This document shows, one piece after another, positions 1 through 8,138 of a stretch of 64,000 nucleotides of DNA. The DNA is taken from contig NZ_FQWQ01000002.1 in the NCBI RefSeq assembly GCF_900129725.1, forward strand, positions 124,001 through 188,000, written 5' to 3'. The notes below the pieces were generated by a model. The model was not told where the DNA came from. It saw nothing but the letters and a program-made list of their open reading frames with translations, and did no database searches. This stretch comes from Chryseolinea serpens (GTDB lineage Bacteria; Bacteroidota; Bacteroidia; Cytophagales; Cyclobacteriaceae). Made by a program: the position numbers and the translations under genes. How positions within the stretch are numbered: the stretch's first letter is position 1; every line of letters begins with the position of its first letter.

Positions 1-91
1 AATGTTCCGCTACTTTTTTCAGTGTCTCTTCACCATATAAATGCTGGCTGCCGGTAACAAACCAGGCTTCAAATGTCTTCAGATCCTTCAT
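1..91 (-). CDS. araA: L-arabinose isomerase, N-terminal fragment cut by window edge
   Basis: The minus strand from the ATG at 91-89 reads [20 protein letters not shown] and continues in frame to the window edge. The [11 protein letters not shown] segment is the characteristic N-terminus of L-arabinose isomerase, which converts L-arabinose to L-ribulose in the cytoplasm. Only about 30 residues are inside the window, so no catalytic residue can be checked. It starts 45 bases after araD on the same strand and is the third gene of araB-araD-araA, which completes the classical route to D-xylulose 5-phosphate. The identification rests on the motif plus operon position. Confidence 0.9.
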   Translation of the reverse strand, partial: MKDLKTFEAWFVTGSQHLYGEETLKKVAEH

Positions 92-136
92 GTGGGTGAT
101 TTATTTTCTATTGTTTGAATTTTAAAATGGAATGCG

Positions 137-838
137 TCAGGACTGACCGTAGTAGGAGTCGGGTCCGTGTTTGCGTTCGAAATGTTTTTTGATGAGCGAG
201 TCCTTGAGCCGGGGTGCCTTTGGATTGATCTGTTCGGTGTAGAGCGCCATTTGAGCAATGGATTCCAACACGGCGCTGTTATAGACAGCTTTCTCGGGTG
301 TTTTTCCCCACGTAAACGGCGCGTGATTGCCCACCAGTATCATTTCAATTTCTTCATAGCTCAGCTTGCGCTCCGTGAGACATTTCATGATCTGGTAGCC
401 GGTCTCGAATTCGTAATCACCCTGGATCATGTCGTCGGCCATCGGGGGTGCGCAGGGAATGTCCACGGTGTTGTGATCGGCATGGGTGGTGCCAAAGATG
501 GGGATGTCGCGTTGCGCCTGCGCCCAGGCCGTGGCATAGGTGGAATGCGTGTGCACGATGCCACCGATTTTCTCCCAGTGTTTGTATAACACCGCGTGTG
601 TTTTTGTATCCGACGAAGGTCGAAGGTTTCCCTCCACGGTCTTTCCATTAAAGTCAACGATCACCATACTGTCCGGCCGCAGATCTTCATAGGGCACACC
701 GCTGGGCTTGATGGCAAAGACACCCAAAGCACGGTCTACCGCACTCACATTTCCAAAGGTAAAGATCACAAGGCCTAACTTGGGCAGTTGCAGGTTGGCC
801 CGGTAGGCCGATTCTTTTATGTGGTCGTATTGGCTCAT
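137..838 (-). CDS. araD: L-ribulose-5-phosphate 4-epimerase
   Basis: This 233-residue class II aldolase-fold enzyme has the usual length for AraD. It epimerises L-ribulose 5-phosphate to D-xylulose 5-phosphate, the last step of arabinose catabolism before the pentose phosphate pathway. The zinc ligands are visible as H96 and H98 in GGIVHTH and H172 in VGNHAP, with the family Asp at D77 in PSSD. The phosphate-binding GN(V/A)S-type segment is present around residues 28-33 (FGNVSAV), and the substrate-binding KPSGV follows at 44-48. It lies 23 bases after araB and 45 bases before araA, all on the minus strand, so it is very probably co-transcribed. The related fuculose/ribulose aldolases are less likely, given the neighbouring kinase and isomerase. 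Confidence 0.96.
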   Translation of the reverse strand: MSQYDHIKESAYRANLQLPKLGLVIFTFGNVSAVDRALGVFAIKPSGVPYEDLRPDSMVIVDFNGKTVEGNLRPSSDTKTHAVLYKHWEKIGGIVHTHSTYATAWAQAQRDIPIFGTTHADHNTVDIPCAPPMADDMIQGDYEFETGYQIMKCLTERKLSYEEIEMILVGNHAPFTWGKTPEKAVYNSAVLESIAQMALYTEQINPKAPRLKDSLIKKHFERKHGPDSYYGQS

Positions 839-861
839 TCCTCAGAACTAAATTAACGGAT

Positions 862-2556
862 CTATTTTTTATGCTCTACCGCTAACGGGAGCTCCTTGTT
901 TTCCAAAATCGCGCCCAGATCCAAATACTGTTGATAGCGCTTTGCGTATAGTGCTGCCGCTTTTGCATTCGGTTTATACTCCTGGTCAAACCCTTGGCCC
1001 ATGGCGTGCATGGCCTCCTCCACCTTGGGATACAACCCCGCCGCAGTGGCGGCAAACATAGCCGCTCCGGCAGCACAGGTTTGTTCCGACCGGTGGATGC
1101 GCAAGGGCATGTTCATGACATCGGCCATGACCTGCATAATATACGGCGACCGCCTGGCGACGCCTCCTAAACCAATGAGACCTTTCACGGGAACATTCTC
1201 ATCATTAAAGCGGTCCACAATCGCTTTGGCTCCAAAGCAGGTTGCCTCCACCCAAGCCCTGAAAAGCCGGGGCGCATCCGTGCCCAGGTTCAGACCGGTC
1301 ATAGCACCTTTCAGCAATTGGTTGGCATCGGGGGTTCGCCGGCCGTTCAGCCAATCGACGCCCAGTTCACCGGCTTCATCCAACGGCAAGGCTAGTGCCT
1401 GGCGTGAAAGCTCGGGGATGATCTTGCCGGAGAGTTCCTCGCTAAGTTTGTCGGCGAGCTCGGGCGAGATCAACGACGAGGTCTTCAGCAAGGCTTCCGA
1501 AGGCCAGAGCAACAAATCTTTAAACCATGCATAGGTGTCGCCAAAAGCCGACTGTCCTGCTTCCAATCCCATCATGCCGGGGATGATGGAGCCGCTCACC
1601 TGTCCGCATATGCCGCGCACCAGTTTGCCTTCCATATCCTTCAACGGCACGACCATCATGTCGCAGGTCGATGTGCCCATCACCTTGCTGAGATGGTAGG
1701 GTTCTATTTGTCCACCCACAGCGCCCATGTGGCAATCGAAAGCGCCCACGCTCACCACGACGTCGGTATTCAAACCAAGACGTGTGGCCCATTCTGCGCT
1801 GAGTTTTCCAGCAGGCTTGTCGGCGGTGTACGTTTCTTTAAAGAGGCGATCGGTGAATCCTTTCAGCAGGGGATCGAGTGACGAGAAGAATACATCGGGA
1901 GGAAGCCCGTTGTATTCGGCAGACCACAACGCTTTGTGTCCCGCAGAACACACGCCGCGCTTCAGGGCATGGACGTTGTTGCCACCCGTGAGCAGGAAGG
2001 GGATCCAATCGCAATGTTCCACCCAGGAATAGAGCGCGCCCCGCACGGCCGTGTCGGCGCGCAACACGTGGAGCAGTTTGGCCCAGAACCATTCGGAAGA
2101 ATAGATGCCGCCCACGAACTGGAGGTAGTTCACATCGAAGTCCAGGGCATGTTGGTTGATCTCGGCTGCTTCTTTGACGCTGGTGTGGTCTTTCCACAAC
2201 ACGAACATGGCGTTGGGATTGTTTTCAAACCCGGGTGTCAGCGCCAGCGGTGTTCCGTTTTTGTTGACGGCCACGGGCGTGGAGCCAGTGGTGTCCACGG
2301 CAATAGCCTTGACGTTGGCCCGCACCGTTGGGCCGGCCTGTTGCAGACACGCCTTGATGGCGGCCTCCAATCCCTCCACATAATCCTGTGGATGCTGGCG
2401 GAATTGGTTTCGCGACGGATCGCAGAAAAGTCCATCGCGCCAGCGTGGGTATGCGAACACGGAAGAGGCCATCTCTTCACCCGTGCGCGCGTTGGCGATC
2501 ATGGCGCGAACCGAGTCCGTTCCATAATCGAGCCCTATAACATATGCCTGGTTCAT
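862..2556 (-). CDS. araB: Ribulokinase (FGGY carbohydrate kinase)
   Basis: A 564-residue FGGY-family kinase phosphorylates L-ribulose with ATP. The start MNQAYVIGLDYGTDSVRAM at 2556 is preferred over an in-frame upstream Met at 2613, because the first phosphate-loop Asp-Tyr-Gly-Thr then falls at the normal place for the family and the extra 19 residues would overlap the palindromic operator at 2586-2607. The second ATPase motif appears near the C-terminus as LIGLGGVARRSPYIMQ, followed by the AAGAAMFAA helix typical of ribulokinases. It is the first gene of the araB-araD-araA unit. Expression is probably induced by arabinose through the upstream inverted repeat, although no regulator gene is present in this window. 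Confidence 0.96.
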   Translation of the reverse strand: MNQAYVIGLDYGTDSVRAMIANARTGEEMASSVFAYPRWRDGLFCDPSRNQFRQHPQDYVEGLEAAIKACLQQAGPTVRANVKAIAVDTTGSTPVAVNKNGTPLALTPGFENNPNAMFVLWKDHTSVKEAAEINQHALDFDVNYLQFVGGIYSSEWFWAKLLHVLRADTAVRGALYSWVEHCDWIPFLLTGGNNVHALKRGVCSAGHKALWSAEYNGLPPDVFFSSLDPLLKGFTDRLFKETYTADKPAGKLSAEWATRLGLNTDVVVSVGAFDCHMGAVGGQIEPYHLSKVMGTSTCDMMVVPLKDMEGKLVRGICGQVSGSIIPGMMGLEAGQSAFGDTYAWFKDLLLWPSEALLKTSSLISPELADKLSEELSGKIIPELSRQALALPLDEAGELGVDWLNGRRTPDANQLLKGAMTGLNLGTDAPRLFRAWVEATCFGAKAIVDRFNDENVPVKGLIGLGGVARRSPYIMQVMADVMNMPLRIHRSEQTCAAGAAMFAATAAGLYPKVEEAMHAMGQGFDQEYKPNAKAAALYAKRYQQYLDLGAILENKELPLAVEHKK

Positions 2557-2585
2557 GTCATTCAATCGTTTGAACGGACGAAAGA

Positions 2586-2607
2586 TACACTTAATTTTAT
2601 AAGTGTA
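2586..2607. promoter_or_regulatory. Candidate arabinose operator upstream of araB
   Basis: This is a perfect inverted repeat with arms TACACTTA and TAAGTGTA separated by six A/T bases, centred about 40 bases upstream of the araB start. The core GATACACTTAAT (2584-2595) recurs as GATACATTTAAT at 10156-10167, upstream of the arabinofuranosidase gene. Spacing and symmetry suit a dimeric repressor or activator. Assignment to an arabinose regulator (AraR-type) is inference. Confidence 0.55.
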
Positions 2608-2704
2608 AAACAAACAATTAATAAAAAATGAAAAAAGGAGCTGCGCTTTCCCAGGCCTCCACCTTATTCTTAGGCTGGTCAGAACGCTTGGAAATGACTG
2701 GATG

Positions 2705-3364
2705 TTACGGGTTTAGGTTGGTCAGTCGCGGGTCGGTATAGTCCTTAATGGAGAACAGTACGTTGGTGTATTGCTTAAAGTCCTCCGTCTCGTGGATCGT
2801 GGTGATGGCCACGGCCTTCATGCCAGCATTCCGGGCGGCTTCCACGCCTTTTGGAGCATCTTCGAACACGACACAGTTTTCGGGCGCCACGCCCAACTGG
2901 AGCGATACCTTTAAGAAGACCTCGGGATCCGGCTTGCTTTTCTGCACACCGGCTGCGCTCACCACAGCTCCAAAAATTTGACGGATATTCAGATTGTCGA
3001 GCGCGAAGTCCACGTTCACCGGAGGCGCTGCCGATCCGATGCCCATTTTGATGTTGTTCTTCTGAGCGCGTTCCAGAAATTGAGGTAAGCCATTGATCAA
3101 TCTCAGGTGCGGTTTATAGACTTTTTGATACTCACGCTCTTTCTCCACCGTGATGGCTTCCACTTGTTCGGGTGTAAAATGATTCACGCCAAAAATACGC
3201 CCGAGAAATTCCGGATTTGTGCCGTACATCTGCAGCTTCACTTGCTCCCGGCTCAGTTGGGCACCGAGTTGGTTCACGACGCTATGCCAGACGTCGAGGT
3301 GGAAATGCATGTCGTCGATCATGGTGCCGTTGAGGTCGAAGAGGATGGCTTGGGGAATTTTCAT
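2705..3364 (-). CDS. HAD-superfamily phosphatase, beta-phosphoglucomutase-like
   Basis: This 219-residue cytoplasmic HAD hydrolase has a helical cap domain (about residues 16-90) inserted after motif I. Motif I reads FDLNGTMIDD, with nucleophile D10, but the usual second Asp (general acid/base) is Asn12. Motif II is in GIGSAAPP, motif III Lys is within the VQKSKPDPEVF segment, and motif IV is the Asp of VVFEDAPKGVEAA. It lies upstream of araB on the same strand with a 148-base gap that holds the araB operator candidate, so it may be expressed separately. It probably dephosphorylates or isomerises a sugar phosphate, perhaps as a detoxifying side activity of arabinose metabolism, but the substrate cannot be read from sequence. 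Confidence 0.85.
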   Translation of the reverse strand: MKIPQAILFDLNGTMIDDMHFHLDVWHSVVNQLGAQLSREQVKLQMYGTNPEFLGRIFGVNHFTPEQVEAITVEKEREYQKVYKPHLRLINGLPQFLERAQKNNIKMGIGSAAPPVNVDFALDNLNIRQIFGAVVSAAGVQKSKPDPEVFLKVSLQLGVAPENCVVFEDAPKGVEAARNAGMKAVAITTIHETEDFKQYTNVLFSIKDYTDPRLTNLNP

Positions 3365-3491
3365 GGAGTAAAATTATCATTTTTCACAAGCTTAAAGGAT
3401 TCGGAATGAGGTTGGCACATTTTTTTGACCTCACCCTGTTGAAAGATCAACCTAAACAACGCTTGCTATGCTAACCGTGAGATCAGACCGG

Positions 3492-3665
3492 ATGGATAAA
3501 CCCGGTGAAGTGCCGGTGCCGGGAAAAGAGCCGGAGATAAAACCCGGAAAGGAGCCTGAACCCAACGTCTGGCCCCGAAAGGAACCGGAGATAAGACCTG
3601 AACATGAGCCCTTGACAACACCACCGCCGGCGCCTCAGGAAATACCGAAGCGTCCGGATGCGTGA
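3492..3665 (+). CDS. Small Pro/Glu-repeat protein
   Basis: A 57-residue reading frame from ATG 3492 encodes an almost pure Pro/Glu/Lys polypeptide with an imperfect repeat of the form PGKEPE / RKEPEIRPE, ending in APQEIPKRPDA. No signal peptide, membrane segment or fold is visible, so it is probably disordered. An in-frame ATG eight codons upstream (3468) is an alternative start. It stands alone, 180 bases before the secreted protein at 3845. Short proline-rich proteins of this style occur in Bacteroidota, but I cannot name a family. Codon usage resembles its neighbours, which favours a real gene, but its shortness and composition keep confidence moderate. Confidence 0.5.
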   Translation: MDKPGEVPVPGKEPEIKPGKEPEPNVWPRKEPEIRPEHEPLTTPPPAPQEIPKRPDA

Positions 3666-3844
3666 ACACGTGTTGTAAAAATTCCTCACCCGGACACAGT
3701 TTGAGAAATACTCGCTCATGCACAAAGAAAGCGTACCGTATTTCCACCCTTTACACTCGCTCACACCCCTTTGATCATGCTTTCCGGCTGGCATGATTTT
3801 ACTGCGATGCTTAGAAAAAAATAACTTCATTAAACACACACGTC

Positions 3845-4231
3845 ATGAAAAAGATAATGTTCATCGCCGCCAGTGCTTTGCTGTTTAGCATCACGGCCGC
3901 CTACGCACAGACCGACACAACCCGTACAAAGCAGAGCGCCACGCCTCCGGCCGTATCACCCCAATCCAGCCCGACACAACAGCCGCAACCGGCCGCTACA
4001 CCCCAGCCGGCACAGAATTATCAAAGGGACATGACCCTGATCCAGGCCACCGACATTCCATCGGGCATGCGACAAACGTTGCAAGATCCTCAATATATAG
4101 GCTGGGAACATTCCAACATCTATAAAAGCAATTCCAACAACGGCTACATGATTCAAATAAAAAACGGCGAAGAAACACAATCGTATCGTTTTGATGCACA
4201 AGGAAAACTTATCCCGAGCCCAAAACCGTAA
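3845..4231 (+). CDS. Small exported protein of unknown function
   Basis: This 128-residue protein starts with a clear Sec signal peptide (about residues 1-22, cleavage after AAYAQ). A Thr/Gln/Pro/Ala-rich linker follows to about residue 57, then a compact C-terminal domain of about 70 residues with the conserved-looking segments LIQATDIPSGMRQTLQDPQY and GYMIQIKNGEE. The C-terminal region resembles short periplasmic domains common in Bacteroidota, where a peptide such as RFDAQGKLI forms the last beta hairpin. No enzyme motif is visible. The gene is monocistronic: a strong hairpin terminator follows 24 bases after the stop codon. Function is unknown. Confidence 0.75.
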   Translation: MKKIMFIAASALLFSITAAYAQTDTTRTKQSATPPAVSPQSSPTQQPQPAATPQPAQNYQRDMTLIQATDIPSGMRQTLQDPQYIGWEHSNIYKSNSNNGYMIQIKNGEETQSYRFDAQGKLIPSPKP

Positions 4232-4254
4232 CACCATTCGTAAGACCGGCATCA

Positions 4255-4291
4255 GCGCATACGGATTTATCCGTATGCGCTTTGTTTTTTT
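4255..4291 (+). terminator. Rho-independent terminator
   Basis: An 11-base-pair perfect stem (GCGCATACGGA paired with TCCGTATGCGC) with a TTTA loop is followed by TTTGTTTTTTT. It ends transcription of the exported protein at 3845-4231 and separates it from the PadR gene. Confidence 0.9.
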
Positions 4292-4427
4292 ATAGGCTTG
4301 TCGGTTTGTCCGCTCATCGTTCGCAAGCGAACAACCTCCCTCCCCGATCATCCCTATTTGCGCTGAATTCGCGTCTTATAAATTCTGGCACCATTATTAT
4401 TCCTACATTTAGGAAATAACTTTTCCC

Positions 4428-4766
4428 ATGAAGAAATATCAACTGGGCGAATTTGAAGAGATCGTCATGCTTACCGTTGGCGTTCTGTACAACGAAGCAT
4501 ACGGCGTATCCATAAAAAAAGACATCGAAACGCGACTGTCGCGCAATGTGAGCATGGGTGCCCTGCACACCGCGCTGACGCGACTGGAAGACAAAGGCTA
4601 TCTGAAAACCTTTGACGGCGAAGCCACGGAAGAACGGGCCGGCCGCCCGCGAAAATATTATCAGATCACGGCGCTGGGCAAAAGGGCGATGGAATACTCG
4701 CGAAGCACGCGCGAAGAACTATGGCGCGCGATCCCGAAAATGGCGCTCCAGGTAAAAATCGTATGA
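4428..4766 (+). CDS. PadR-family transcriptional regulator
   Basis: This 112-residue winged-helix protein is of PadR type. The family pattern is visible: LGEFEEIVMLTVGVL for helix 1, the recognition region SMGALHTALTRLEDKGYL, and the wing AGRPRKYYQITALGKRA. It lacks the long C-terminal dimerisation domain of larger PadR proteins, as is usual for the small Bacteroidota variants that accompany FtsX/MacB permeases. Its stop codon overlaps the start of the permease gene in the tetranucleotide ATGA (4763-4766), so the two are translationally coupled. It is likely an autorepressor that controls the permease in response to an unknown ligand. Confidence 0.92.
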   Translation: MKKYQLGEFEEIVMLTVGVLYNEAYGVSIKKDIETRLSRNVSMGALHTALTRLEDKGYLKTFDGEATEERAGRPRKYYQITALGKRAMEYSRSTREELWRAIPKMALQVKIV

Positions 4767-7372
4767 CCCCTCCACGCCCACCCCAACTCTTCCTTCGTTT
4801 CTTCCGCTGGTATTGCAAGCCCCGGCTGCGCAATCACCTGGAGGGCGACCTGATGGAATTATACAACGAACGTTGTGCAGCGTTGGGAAAACGCAAGGCG
4901 AACCGGAAGTTTATCGTGGACGTCCTCCAAATGTTCAGGCCCGGCATCATCCGTCCCTTGTATGATCATAAACCCATAAATCCTTACGGCATGTACAAAA
5001 GTTACTTCAAGATCGGTTGGCGAAACCTGGCAAAGAACAAAGGCTATTCGTTTATCAATATTGGTGGCCTGGCCATGGGCCTCATGGTGGCGATGCTCAT
5101 CGGGTTGTGGATCTACGACGAGTTGTCGTTCGATACGTATCACGAAAACTACAACGACATTGTGCAAGTCATGCAGCACCAAACCGTCGACGGCACCGTA
5201 ATCACAGAACCTGCCATCCCCTGGCCGCTGGAAACCGAAATGCGAAACACGTATGGCGCCGACTTCAAATACATCGTGCTGGCCACGTGGATCAACTATC
5301 ACGCCCTCAGCCACGGTGAAGAAAAGATCACCAAGCTCGGCATCTACACGCAGCCGGATTTTCCCGAAATGATCTCGCTGCACATGATCGCCGGCACGCG
5401 CGACGGTCTCCGCGACGCGAACTCGGTTTTGGTTTCTGCGTCCACCGCCCGCGCCTTGTTTGGCACAGACGACGCCCTCAATCAATCCATCCGCATCGAC
5501 GGTCGCCATGATGCAAAAATCACCGGCGTCTATGAAGACCTTCCGCACAATACTACGTTCCGTGACTTTCAATTCATCAGCACCTGGGATCTTTATGTGA
5601 CCACCGAGCCGTGGATAAAACCCTCGGCCACCAATTGGGGCAACAACTCGTTCCAGCTGTTTGCGCAACTCAATCCGCATACCGACATCAACACCGTGTC
5701 GAAGAAAATCGAAAATGTCAAAGCCAAAAACTCAAAAGAAGAAGCAGTGTTGCATCCCCGCATCTTTCTTCATCCCATGCGCGACTGGCGCTTGCATTCG
5801 GAATGGAAAAACGGCGTGCACAGCGGCGGCCGGATCCAAATGGTTTTGTTGTTTGGTGTGATCGGTGTCTTTGTGTTGCTCCTCGCTTGCATCAACTTCA
5901 TGAACCTGAGCACGGCCCGCTCCGAAAAGCGCGCCAAGGAAGTTGGCATCCGCATGACGATGGGGTCCGTGCGGCGTCAATTGGTCCATCAATTTCTTAG
6001 CGAATCGTTTCTCGTCGTAGCACTCGCGTTTATCATCGCCCTGGCCTGCACCGGCGCGGCGCTCCCCTGGTTCAATGCATTGGCGGATAAGCATATTGTC
6101 ATCACCTGGCTGAACCCGGTGTTCTGGCTGATCAGCGTGGGATTCATTCTGGTCACCAGCCTGCTGGCAGGCTCCTACCCTTCGCTGTACTTGTCGTCGT
6201 TTCAACCCGTCAAAGTGCTCAAGGGTATTTTCAAAAGCGGGCCACGTGCTTCGCTGCCCCGCAAGGTGCTGGTCGTGGTGCAGTTCACGGTGTCGGTCGC
6301 GCTCATCATTGGCACAACACTGGTGTACCAGCAAATCCAATTCACGAAGAGCCGGCCCGCAGGCTATACCCGCGAAGGACTGCTGACGATCCAAATGAGC
6401 GGACCCGAATTTTTTGGCAAGTTCGATGCCCTCCGGACAGCCCTGAAACAAGCGGGCACCATCGAGGAGATGGCCGAATCGTCGAGCCCCATCACCGACG
6501 TATGGCTGAACAGCAACGGGTTTACGTGGAGCGGGAAAGATCCTGGTCTCGCGGAAGATTTCGGGGCTATTTTTATCACCGCGGAGTATGGCCCCACCAT
6601 TGGCTGGAAGATGAAAGAGGGAAGAAATTTTTCACGCGATTTTCCAGCGGATTCATCGGCGGTGATCATCAACGAAGCGGCGGCAAAATACATGGGCGTA
6701 AAAGATCCCATCGGTATGGAAGTTACGTGGGGCAGCGACCGGTTGCACATTATCGGGATTGTTAAAGACATGATCACCGAGTCGCCCTATAAGCCCGTCC
6801 GTCAAACCGTTTACCTGATGAACTACCGCTGGGTGAACTGGATGCTGCTCAAGCTCAACCCTGCACGAAGCGCCCACGAGACCCTGGCCGAAACAGAAGC
6901 CATCTTCAAAAAGATCATCCCCGCCACCCCCTTTGAATACAAATTCATAGACGACACCTACGCCGCCAAGTTCGATGCCGAAGAACGCATCGGAAAACTG
7001 GCCTCGTTCTTCACGGTCTTCGCGATCTTCATCAGTTGCCTGGGATTGTTCGGGCTCGCCTCGTTCGTGGCCGAGCAGCGCACCAATGAGATCGGCATCC
7101 GCAAAGTGCTGGGCGCCTCAGTGGCCAACTTGTGGCAGATGCTTTCGCTTGACTTTGTTGCGTTGGTGGTAGTGGCGTGTGTGCTGGCCATTCCCGTTGC
7201 CTACTACTTCCTGCAAGAGTGGCTGCTTAGCTTCCCTTATCACACAGAAATGGCTTGGTGGGTCTTCGCAGGTTCGGCGGGTGGGGCGATTGCGCTGACG
7301 TTGCTAACGGTCAGCTACCAGGCTATACGCGCTGCTATGGCAAATCCGGTGAAATCGTTGCGGTCGGAATAA
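4763..7372 (+). CDS. FtsX/MacB-type ABC transporter permease with N-terminal prefix domain
   Basis: A 869-residue inner-membrane protein. The start at 4763 is chosen because it forms ATGA with the PadR stop and begins with the PPRPPQLFLRFFRWYC segment of the permease prefix domain (about residues 1-75). After it come a first membrane helix (GGLAMGLMVAMLIGLWIYDEL), a periplasmic MacB-type core domain, three helices, a second first-helix/periplasmic unit and a final three-helix FtsX bundle (FGLASFVAEQRTNEIGIRKVLGA). Two such halves in one chain are typical of the large Bacteroidota permeases. No ATPase gene is adjacent, so the partner is encoded elsewhere. A mechanotransmission or efflux role is known for the family; the substrate is unknown. 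Confidence 0.92.
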   Translation: MTPPRPPQLFLRFFRWYCKPRLRNHLEGDLMELYNERCAALGKRKANRKFIVDVLQMFRPGIIRPLYDHKPINPYGMYKSYFKIGWRNLAKNKGYSFINIGGLAMGLMVAMLIGLWIYDELSFDTYHENYNDIVQVMQHQTVDGTVITEPAIPWPLETEMRNTYGADFKYIVLATWINYHALSHGEEKITKLGIYTQPDFPEMISLHMIAGTRDGLRDANSVLVSASTARALFGTDDALNQSIRIDGRHDAKITGVYEDLPHNTTFRDFQFISTWDLYVTTEPWIKPSATNWGNNSFQLFAQLNPHTDINTVSKKIENVKAKNSKEEAVLHPRIFLHPMRDWRLHSEWKNGVHSGGRIQMVLLFGVIGVFVLLLACINFMNLSTARSEKRAKEVGIRMTMGSVRRQLVHQFLSESFLVVALAFIIALACTGAALPWFNALADKHIVITWLNPVFWLISVGFILVTSLLAGSYPSLYLSSFQPVKVLKGIFKSGPRASLPRKVLVVVQFTVSVALIIGTTLVYQQIQFTKSRPAGYTREGLLTIQMSGPEFFGKFDALRTALKQAGTIEEMAESSSPITDVWLNSNGFTWSGKDPGLAEDFGAIFITAEYGPTIGWKMKEGRNFSRDFPADSSAVIINEAAAKYMGVKDPIGMEVTWGSDRLHIIGIVKDMITESPYKPVRQTVYLMNYRWVNWMLLKLNPARSAHETLAETEAIFKKIIPATPFEYKFIDDTYAAKFDAEERIGKLASFFTVFAIFISCLGLFGLASFVAEQRTNEIGIRKVLGASVANLWQMLSLDFVALVVVACVLAIPVAYYFLQEWLLSFPYHTEMAWWVFAGSAGGAIALTLLTVSYQAIRAAMANPVKSLRSE

Positions 7373-8138
7373 GACTAGTAAAGACTTTTCAGGCGCACGG
7401 TCAGGGCTAAAGTCCGTTACATGCTTGTTTCATAAGCCCGGCCTAAAGGCCCAGTCTATGCACACATTTATCTCTGAAAAAGGTCAATTCGAAACCTACG
7501 TTAGGGAGAGCGCCCGGAACTGAATAATAGTGACCATGCACCATATCCACATAAGAGGTTACCCTTGGGCCAAGCTCCACATGAACCGCCAAAAAAATTT
7601 GCATTCAAGCCCGTAGGGCTTTTCCATCATAACGCCCGGTGCAACCGGGAGAACAGCGACTATCTATAACAACCCGCCCAGGCGGGTTACCTTTCGGGTG
7701 GGTTCTTCTTGCAGATTCGATTCACACCATTACGCTTCAGAATCTCCATTTACTCGTACTCAGCATACCATACTCCGAACCTTCGATGGAGCCCCACACA
7801 ATTTGGTCATACTAATATAGATTTGCGACTACGAATTAGATTCCCTCACTTAAGGGTAACCCGCCTAGGCGGGTTTAAAATACATGGACTCGCTTCGCCC
7901 GGTTGCACCGGGCGTTATGATGGGGAAGCCCTACGGGCTTATTTAGTTCAACGTCTTGAATTCGCCCCTTTCCAAAGAAAGTTAAATCATGATAATGTGT
8001 GCATAGACAAGGCCCTAAAGGCCGGGGTTATTGTTTACGCATGTTGTTTTTGAAAAGAAATACTTCGAGGCCCCGACGATCCTTGCGGAATTATGCTAGT
8101 CCGGAATTTTAGCAAAGCCTGCCGACGACCAACCATCT
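7373..8138. other. Non-coding stretch dominated by palindromic repeats
   Basis: No convincing gene lies between the permease and the arabinofuranosidase. A reading frame of 114 codons at 7709-8053 runs across the repeats and has no recognisable protein character. The stretch is occupied mainly by the compound inverted-repeat element at 7436-8029. Confidence 0.8.
7436..8029. repeat. Compound nested inverted-repeat element (copy A)
   Basis: Three nested pairs of inverted arms surround a central A/T-richer core: outer 7436-7469 with 7996-8029 (containing GGCCTAAAGGCC and TCTATGCACACATT), middle 7607-7649 with 7898-7940 (41 of 43 positions complementary), and inner 7671-7691 with 7855-7875 (20 of 21). 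Each arm is itself palindromic, for example CCCGCCCAGGCGGG and GCCCGTAGGGC. The outer arm sequence recurs in the element at 36123-36545. Short GC-rich palindromes of this sort are REP-like, but no transposase gene is present here. Confidence 0.85.

Noticed and set aside
3483-3839. 118-codon minus-strand frame opposite the small Pro/Glu protein
   Set aside because: It has no recognisable fold and its composition reflects the repeat on the other strand; the plus-strand frame is more protein-like.
7709-8053. 114-codon plus-strand reading frame
   Set aside because: It runs across the arms of the compound inverted repeat and has an irregular composition with no conserved motif.
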